Position numbers and translations under genes: made by a program. From Theropithecus gelada (taxonomy: Eukaryota > Chordata > Mammalia > Primates > Cercopithecidae): DNA of 64,000 nt. A model generated the notes under the pieces. It was not told the origin of the DNA. It worked only from the letters and a program-made list of their open reading frames with translations, and searched no databases. Positions 57,310-64,000 of this stretch are shown here, one piece after another. Within the stretch, counting starts at the first letter, position 1. Every line of letters begins with the position of its first letter. The stretch is taken from NCBI RefSeq assembly GCF_003255815.1, contig NC_037669.1, positions 49,095,630 through 49,159,629 of the forward strand, in the 5' to 3' direction.

Positions 57310-58290
57310 GGTGTCATTGTCTGGGGTAAATATCCGAGATTTGTTGTCTCAGCGGCCATATGGACACACCAGAGTGAGGTTAAGAGTAGAAGTTTAACAG
57401 GCGAAAGAAAGAGACCAGCTCTCTGCAGCTGACAGGGTTCTCAAAAATGAGTTGCTACCTCTGTGGTGAAATGCAGGTTTTATAGATAAGCTTGAGGAGG
57501 TGGTGTCTGATTTACATAGGGTGCAAAAGGTTGGTTGGATTGGTGTTTCATTTGCATAACTTTCTAAAAACTGGTTAGGGCTAGGTGTGTTATTTGCATA
57601 CGGTGTGAAAAGCTGGCCACCCCTACCCTAATCTTTTATTATGCAGATGGGTTCTTTACGTTGCCAGCGCCATGTTGCCTGTTTCTTTACATGTGGTGAC
57701 AAATTAAAGGGAGGATGGAACCTCCATGTTGAACACACCTGGCCCCCAGGTAGCCTTTTTCTATTGGCACAGCTGCCGGCATTCACCAGTGGAAGCTTCC
57801 AGCTTGCCTTTTTTTTTTTTTTTTTTGAGACAGAGTCTCACTCTGTCACTCAAGCTGGAGTGCAGTGGCATGATCTTAGCTCACTGCAACCTCCGCCTCC
57901 TGGGTTCTAGTGATTCTCCTGCCTCAGCCTCCCGAGTAGCTGGGATTACAGGCGCCCACCACCATGCCCGGCTAATTTTTGTATTTTTAATAGAGACAGG
58001 GTTTCACCATGTTGGCCAGGCTGGTCTCAAACTCCTGACCCCAAGTCTTCCTCCTGCCTTGGCCTCCCAAAGTGCTGGGATTACAGGCGTGAGCCACTGC
58101 GCCCGGCCTCAGTTTGCCTATCTATGTTTGCAGCTCGATTTTTCAGGCTGCTCTTTGTTAGAAAAAAATAATTTCTCAGGCTGCTTTTTGTTAAAAGGGA
58201 AGTTCCGCTGAAGACTCTTTTACCCTCAGTATCTGGCTAAGTAATTTCTTTCTAGCTCCTGTATCGCTGTGTCTTCCTCCTTCGAATCCT
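57310..58290 (-). mobile_element. Degraded LTR, minus orientation, split by an AluS
   Basis: Read on the minus strand, the block ending in ctgttaaacttctactctta and a cactctggtgtgtccatatg terminus with caacaaatctcggat fits the 3' end of an ERV LTR. Boundaries are uncertain. Confidence 0.5.
57809..58109 (-). repeat. AluS element
   Basis: Full antisense Alu with an intact T tract. Confidence 0.9.
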
Positions 58291-58408
58291 GTTTTCATGT
58301 GTCTCTTAAAGCCTTTATCAGAGTACTGTTCTGTATTTCATCCAAACTAATAGGTCATTGATTATAAAATACCATTGTTTTGTGTATCAATAAGAAAGCA
58401 AAAAATGG

Positions 58409-58712
58409 GCCGGGCGCGGTGGCTCAAGCCTGTAATCCCAGCACTTTGGGAGGCCGAGACGGGCGGATCACGAGGTCAGGAGATCAAGACCATCCTGGCT
58501 AACACGGTGAAACCCCGTCTCTACTAAAAAATACAAAAAACTAGCCGGGCGAGGTGGCGGGCGCCTGTATTCCCAGCTACTCGGGAGGCTGAGGCAGGAG
58601 AATGGCATAAACCCGGGAGGCGGAGCTTGCAGTGAGCTGAGATCCAGCCACTGTACTCCAGCCTGGGCGACAGAGCGAGACTCCGTCTCAAAAAAAAAAA
58701 AAAAAAAAAAGC
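58409..58712 (+). mobile_element. AluY (YR-like)
   Basis: Plus-strand young Alu with ggctcaagcc and gccgggcgaggtggcgggc. Target duplication gcaaaaaatg. Confidence 0.93.
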
Positions 58713-58984
58713 AAAAAATGCTGCCAGCTACACTGAAACATCATCACTTATAAGACACATCCTAACCTCAGAGGTTGAGAAAATGTGAAAAAAAAAATGT
58801 ATCCTTTAGAATTGATGACATATGGTAGTTCTTTGTGAAAGTGTCTGATTCACACCTTCTCACTGGATAGTAATTTCCCTGAGGGGAGGGAGGGATTATG
58901 ATCAGTTCATATCTGTTGGTGCCTGGCACCTAAGAGGGACTCAATAAGTATCTGTGGATTTATTGGCCCTCACTCTAAGGGAGG

Positions 58985-59450
58985 AGACCACCCCTCATAT
59001 CATCTTATGCCCAATTTCTGCCTCCAAAGAAAGAAGAAGTAAAAACTAAAAGGCAGAAATGAAATCCACAGGCAGACAGCCTGGCGCCGCACCCTGGGCC
59101 TGGTAGTTAAAGATCAACCCCTGACCTAATCGGTTATGTTATCTGTAGATTGCAGACATTGTATAGAAATGTATTGTGAAAATCCCTATCTTGTTTTGTT
59201 CCGATCTAATTACCGGTGCATGCAACCCCCAGTCACGTACCCCCGTACCCCCTGCTTACTCAACCAATCACGACCCTCTCACACACACCCCCTTAAAGTT
59301 GTGAGCCCTTAAAAGGGACAGGAATTGCCCACTCGGGGAGTTTGGCTCTTGAGACAGAAGTCTTGCTGATGCCCCCGGCCGAATAAACCCCTTCCTTCTT
59401 GAACTCGTTGTCTGAGGAGTTTTGTCTGCTGCCTGTCCTGCTATATTTCT
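58985..59450 (+). mobile_element. 5' LTR of a class I endogenous retrovirus
   Basis: Begins near gggaggagaccacccctc. It has a ttaaaagggacagga promoter-like box (about 59310), AATAAA at 59382-59387, and ends just before the primer-binding site. Overall layout is U3-R-U5 of a gammaretrovirus-like ERV. Confidence 0.8.
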
Positions 59451-59468
59451 TGGTTCCCTGACTGGGAA
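59451..59468 (+). other. ERV primer-binding site, tRNA-Glu-like
   Basis: tggttccctgactgggaa is one base off the complement of the 3' end of tRNA-Glu. This points to the HERV-E/Harlequin group. Confidence 0.7.
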
Positions 59469-60165
59469 GCTAGGTGATTGGCGGATGGTTGAGGTAGCTC
59501 CTTGGGCGGCTTAAGCCTGCCCTGTGGAACATCCCTGCGGGGGACTCCGACCAGCCTGAGTGACGCGGATCCTGCATTTGCCCTGGTGGGACACCTCGCC
59601 AGAGCAGTGTGTGGCAGGCCCCCGTGGAGGATCAACGCAGTGGCTGAACACCGGGAAGGAACGGGCCCTTGGAGTCTGGACATCTAAAACTTGGTAAGAC
59701 TAGTGTTTGAAACTTGCCCACTCCGTTTGAGTGGAAGCGTGGCCTGATCACCCACGGCGTGCCTTTATCGGCACTTTGGTTTTGGTTTTGACTTGGTTTG
59801 AATTGCTTGACAGGATTGGTCTTGGGAACGTGCCTACTCCATTTGAGTGGAAGCGTGGCCTGATTACCCACAGTGTGCCTATACTGGCACTTTGGTTTTT
59901 GTTTTTGACTTGACTTGGATTGCTTGATGCTTTGGTTTTGGTTTTGACCTGGCTTAGATTTCTGGATACTCTGATTTTGGTTTTGATTTTGGTTTGGTGC
60001 AAACTGCAAAAAAGTGTGTGTGTGCCCTTTTTATCCGTTCTTTGTTTTGTGGTGTGTATGTGGTGTGAGCGTGGTGTTTTGTCTTGAAGCAGCATAAGTC
60101 AGGCACAGATAAGCCCACTCTACTGGGAACTATGTTGAAAATTTTCAAAAAAAGGATTTAAGGGA
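59469..60165 (+). mobile_element. ERV leader with internal repeats
   Basis: A cccactccgtttgagtgg unit with gaagcgtggcctgat occurs at about 59716 and 59836, and ggttttggttttgactt-type units recur four times. No gag frame is open. Confidence 0.7.
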
Positions 60166-60364
60166 CACTATGGAGTATCATGACACCAGGAAAATTTAAA
60201 ACTTTGTGTAAGATAGACTGGCCAGCATTAGAGGTAGGTTGGCCATTAGAAGGAAGCCTGGACAGGTCCCCTGTTTCAAAGGTATGGCACAAGGTAACCT
60301 GTAACCTATAAGCCAGAGAACCCAGACCAGCTGGTTTTAACCTCCTTGCCTCCAACACACAGTG

Positions 60365-60612
60365 GTTGAGAGAACAGCAGCATAAACGGCTGACAGAGGC
60401 AAGGAAAGACCAGCAGAGAGAGAGAGAAAGGAAAGATACAGAGATGACAAGAGGCAAAGAGAGAGAGGAAGAAACAGAGAGGAAGAGACAGACAAAGAGG
60501 GAGTCAGGGAGAGAGAGAAAGAGAGAGGCAGAGAGAGAGAGGAGACAGAGGCAAAAGGAAAGTCAAAGAGAGACAGACAAAGCCAAAGAGAGAAAGAGAG
60601 AGATATACAAGT
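60365..60612 (+). repeat. GA-rich (polypurine) tract in the ERV
   Basis: About 245 bases of agagag/gaaaga sequence with almost no pyrimidine on the plus strand. The Arg/Glu/Lys frame at 60366-60614 reflects this composition and is not a recognisable gag protein. Confidence 0.8.
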
Positions 60613-60619
60613 AGTTTAA

Positions 60620-61990
60620 AAAAAAAAAAGTGTACCCTATTCCTTTAAAAGCCAAGGTAAATTTAAAACCTATAATTGATGATTGAAGGTATTCTCCGTA
60701 ACCCTATAGCACTCCAATACCACTTTGTTGCCAGTGTAAACAAGGGCATATCCCGAAAGCACTGAGGCCTTCCTATCAAAAATCCTTAACCCAGTAACCC
60801 ACGGATGGCCCAAATGCTTTCGTATTTTTTTTTTTTTTTTTTATTAGTAGAGACGGGGTTTCACCGTGTTAGCCAGGATGGTCTCGATCTCCCGACCTCG
60901 TGATCCGCCCGTCTCGGCCTCCCAAAGTGCTGGGATTACAGGCTTGAGCCACCGCGCCCGGCCGACCCAAATGCTTTCAATCTGCAGCGGCAACTGCTTT
61001 GCTAACAACAACAACAACAAAAGTAAAAAAAATAAATAACTTTTAGAGGACACCTCATTGTGAGCACAACTCACCAGTTCAGAAGTATCCTAAGGAAAAA
61101 AAAAAAGGGGGGGGGGCGGAATTTATATATAAAGAGTATTATATGGTAAATTCTTATCCTGAAATAAATTAACTGGTTGTTTAAAGAAAGAAATATTTGT
61201 AATAAGTCAGAAAGTTGAGGCATGTCGAAGAATTGCGAAAGTCGTAAAAGAGAAAAATGTGTGTTAAAAGAAGAATTTATGCAAAAAGTGTTGTATAATT
61301 TAAAAGTAATTAGGCTTTCTGAATGTAAAACTATTGAAAAAAGACAAAAAAACAGTTTATGTGCAAGGTGTATAAGAAAAGTAAAATATACCTTTGGTAA
61401 AAGGATTATAAGGAGGCATAAGAATGTACATTTTTACCTACATTAAAAAGTTTAAAAAAATATTGTTTTGAAGGTTTAAGCAAGTTTTAAAACGTGAATT
61501 GTAAAGAAAATTCTGTGTGTAAACATATTAGCTAAAGTTAAAGAAGTATCATCCAGTTTTTCTGTGAACTGGACATTAAAGTAAAAGCATAACAGGTTTT
61601 TCTTAAAGCACCAACCTGCTCTTTAGCAAAAATTATAAAAGGTTAAAAAGAGTCTATAAAATCTTACCTTATGGTCAAACATTAAAAATTAGATAAATAT
61701 GTCTACAAGGTTTTATTAAAATTAGCTTTAACATTAATAACACACTAATGTAAAGATAAAATTTAGCTTATCTGGTATAAAAATCATATGAGAAGCATTG
61801 TTAAATGTAAAATGGTATTTGGCTTTCTTTGGTTTAAAAACTAATAAAAATATGTGCTAAAGGAAATTTCTCAGTAAAAAGGCACTAAGGACTATAAAGT
61901 TCACTGCCAAAGTCCCCACATTTAAAACAAAAGATCAATTTCTTAAAAATTATATACTTGGTTTATCTTCCACTTTCCTTTCTCGGAAAA
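60620..61990 (+). mobile_element. Degraded ERV internal region
   Basis: Low-complexity, A/T-rich sequence with stops in all frames. Near 60735 a block around cactttgttgccagtgtaaacaa may be a zinc-knuckle remnant. A G10 run follows an A run at 61099-61117. Nothing intact is seen. Confidence 0.5.
60822..60965 (-). mobile_element. Young Alu left monomer inserted in the ERV
   Basis: Only the left arm of a YR-like AluY followed by an A tract (seen as T). Flanked by a perfect 13-base duplication, cccaaatgctttc, at 60809-60821 and 60966-60978. Confidence 0.88.
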
Positions 61991-62029
61991 AAAACAAAAA
62001 CATAAAAACTAAAAGTCTTTTAGCACATG

Positions 62030-62290
62030 TACCACCCCTAGAATTTCCAGTAAACAAGCACCAGCCTGAAGATCACATTCTCATCAAAGGGTGGAAAGAA
62101 GAAAAACTCGAGCCAACCTGGGAAGGACGCTACCTTGTGCTGCTAACCACCAAGACCGCTATTTGTACAGCAAAAAAAAAAAAAAGGAGGCACTCATCAC
62201 ACCCGAGTCAAGAAAGCACCACCCCCTCCAGAGTCATGGGCCATCGTCCCAGGGGAAAACCCTACCAAACTGAAGCTAAGAAAAATTTAA
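62030..62290 (+). pseudogene. ERV pol remnant, integrase C-terminal end
   Basis: Forward frames show similarity to the end of a gammaretroviral integrase: a hydrophobic-basic segment near 62080-62150, then a threonine/proline-rich tail. The frame switches at an A13 run (62170-62183), and stops occur, so no protein is produced. Assignment is from general family layout. Confidence 0.6.
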
Positions 62291-63490
62291 CTCTTTTCAT
62301 CTATTCTATTACTCTTTCTTCTTTCCTCATTCTATTGCTGACCATCTGGTTATTAACATAACCAAGTCAATTTCATCTCAAACTGTTGCATTTAATGTTT
62401 GCCTTGTTATATCCTGTGAGGACTTGCCAAGTCAAAGACAGCTTTCTACTTTAGAAAATTACTTCTGTCCCTCCTGACTCTCCTCAGACTAGGCAGTAGT
62501 AAACTAGGACCATTTAATCCAGGGAGATTTCAATAAAGACCCCAGTGCCAACCAGGAATGTTGCCCCCCAGTGTACAGCTTTCATGCCATAGTTGGTCCA
62601 ACATTCTCTGGGCCACTAAAGAGCAAGGATGGACTGCCCGAACCGCTTTTTGTAATTTCCCTAAAACCATACATTCATTTTAGTAGAGGATCATAGACGT
62701 TAAAGACTTAAAACAAACTTTAGCAATTAAGACAGGATACCAAGATACAAACGCCTGGTTAAAATGGATCAAATATTCCATCTGCACGTTAAAAAAAAAA
62801 AAGCAATTGTTATGCTTGTGCACATGGCAGGCCAGAGGCCCAGACTGTCCCCCTTCCATGGAACTAAGGTGGTCCTCCAGTTGACCAGGCGTAGGCTGCA
62901 TGGTAACTCTTTTCTAGGATTCTACAGCCTGGATAATAAGTCATGCCAGACTCTCTCTCTGCTATATGCCAAAGTCTGGCACCCTGCGGTTCAGCCCCTG
63001 AGGGCCATCCAGCTTCCGTCTCCCAACACTAAGTTCACTTCGTGTCTCTCACGACAGGGAAGAAACTTAGCATTCCTTAGAGACCTGAAAGGATGTGATG
63101 AGCTTAAGAATTTTCAAGAGCTTATCAATCAGTCAGCCCTTGTTCATCCTTGAGTGGATGTGTGGTGGTATTGTGGTGGACATTTACTGGGCACTCTGCC
63201 GAATAACTGGAGTGGCACTTGTACTTTAGTCCAATTGTCTATCCCTTTCACCCTGGCATTTCATCAACCAGAAGGAAAAAAAATAAGACATCATAAAAGT
63301 GAGAGAAGCCGCTTATGGATCTTTCGACCCTCATGTCTATTTAGATGCAACTGGAGTCCCATGAGGAATACCAGATCAAGTTAAAGCTGGAAAGCAAATA
63401 GCTGCAGGATTTAAGTCAATATTTTGGTGGGTGACAGTTAATAAAAATGTAGATTAGGTAAACTACATCTATTACAACCAACAGCAACAA
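62290..63490 (+). pseudogene. ERV env remnant
   Basis: After a short hydrophobic leader-like stretch (62285-62360) the reading passes through several frames with env-like surface-unit fragments (about 62820-63020) and a further env-type segment at 63300-63480. Stops and shifts are frequent. It is non-functional. Confidence 0.55.
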
Positions 63491-63499
63491 GGTTTTCAT

Positions 63500-64000
63500 G
63501 AGTTAAAAGAAAAACTCATGTCGGCCCCAGCCCTGAGGCTACCTGACCTGACAAAACTGCCATTTTTTAATCTTTCTGACACATAGAATGTAGAGTTTTG
63601 TTTGGAGTTTTAAGCCGGACTGTGGGGCCCTGGCCAAGGCCAGTGGCTATCTCTCAAAACAACTAGACAGAGTTTCCAAAGACTGGTCCCCAGGTCTAAT
63701 GGCCCTAGCAACAATGGCCCTGTTAGCACAAGAAGCAGATAAACTAACCCTTAGACAAAACCTGAATATAAAGGCCCTCCACGCTGTGGTAGCTTCAATA
63801 AACACCAAAGGACATCATTGGTTAACAAATGCTAGATTAACCAAGTACCAAAGCTTGCTATGTGAAAATCCCCACATAAGCATTGAAGTTTGTAACATCC
63901 TAAACCCCACCACAACCTTGCTCTCGGTATCAAAGAGCCCAATTGAACATAACTGTGTAGAGGTGTCAGACTCGGTTTATTCTAGCAGGCGCAACCTCTG
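63500..64000 (+). pseudogene. ERV pol remnant, RT connection/RNase H region, out of order
   Basis: From about 63500 the frames resemble the reverse-transcriptase connection and RNase H part of gammaretroviral pol. The frame from about 63656 stays open to the window end. In an intact provirus this would precede integrase and env, so the order here is rearranged. Confidence 0.6.

Larger units (their letters stand above)
49558..64000 (+). other. IFT122 intron 1 (5' part)
   Basis: Unique sequence with MIRs up to about 53700, then Alus, an inverted pair of solo LTRs, a third LTR, and an ERV that continues past the edge. 49870-53700 shows only MIR remnants and an A-rich tract. Confidence 0.75.

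Noticed and set aside
60366..60614. 82-aa Arg/Glu/Lys frame
   Set aside because: It follows from the GA-rich tract and has no gag or nucleocapsid motifs.
49558..64000. Search for IFT122 exon 2
   Set aside because: No stretch encoding the expected WD40 start with an acceptor was found. It probably lies beyond the window.

Overview
This is nuclear DNA from a primate. Interspersed repeats are dense (about 40 Alu copies), the genes are split by GT-AG introns, and the promoters are CpG-rich. Several young AluY copies carry the heads and internal variants I associate with Old World monkey AluYR-type elements (for example the ggctcaagcc head and gccggatct), so a cercopithecid such as a macaque or baboon is likelier than human. 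Gene content and order match human 3q21.3: RPL32P3/SNORA7B, EFCAB12, MBD4, IFT122.

Layout. (1) 1-785, plus strand: two remnant exons of the 3' part of IFT122, lying about 49 kb upstream of the real IFT122 start and in the same orientation, so a duplicated and internally deleted fragment. (2) 2815-5963, minus strand: an unprocessed RPL32 pseudogene (RPL32P3-like) with exons 1-3. Its intron 1 carries an apparently complete H/ACA snoRNA (SNORA7 family, 3804-3941). (3) 8097-36700, minus strand: complete EFCAB12 coding sequence in nine exons (1710 nt, 569 aa), in phase at every junction. (4) 39812-49005, minus strand: complete MBD4 in eight exons (572 or 578 aa depending on the exon 3 donor), including the catalytic Asp in the last exon. 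(5) 49006-49516: a CpG-rich bidirectional promoter shared by MBD4 and IFT122, with a perfect RFX X-box. (6) 49517-49557, plus strand: first coding exon of IFT122. The rest of the window is its intron 1, holding several LTRs and a degraded class I endogenous retrovirus that runs off the right edge.

Functional theme. IFT122 (intraflagellar transport complex A) and EFCAB12 (EF-hand protein linked to axonemes) both have RFX X-box-like sites upstream of their ATGs. MBD4, a mismatch-specific DNA glycosylase, shares the IFT122 promoter. I saw no previously undescribed biological system. The observations most worth checking are the split between a broken RPL32 host and a preserved snoRNA, the missing A10 tract and odd exon 3 donor in MBD4, a probable GC-AG intron in EFCAB12, a 215-bp local duplication, an inverted LTR pair, a rearranged provirus and a left-monomer Alu insertion.

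Exon boundaries come from reading splice sites and checking phase by eye. Repeat boundaries are approximate to about 5-10 bases, and repeat family names are given only where I recognise them.
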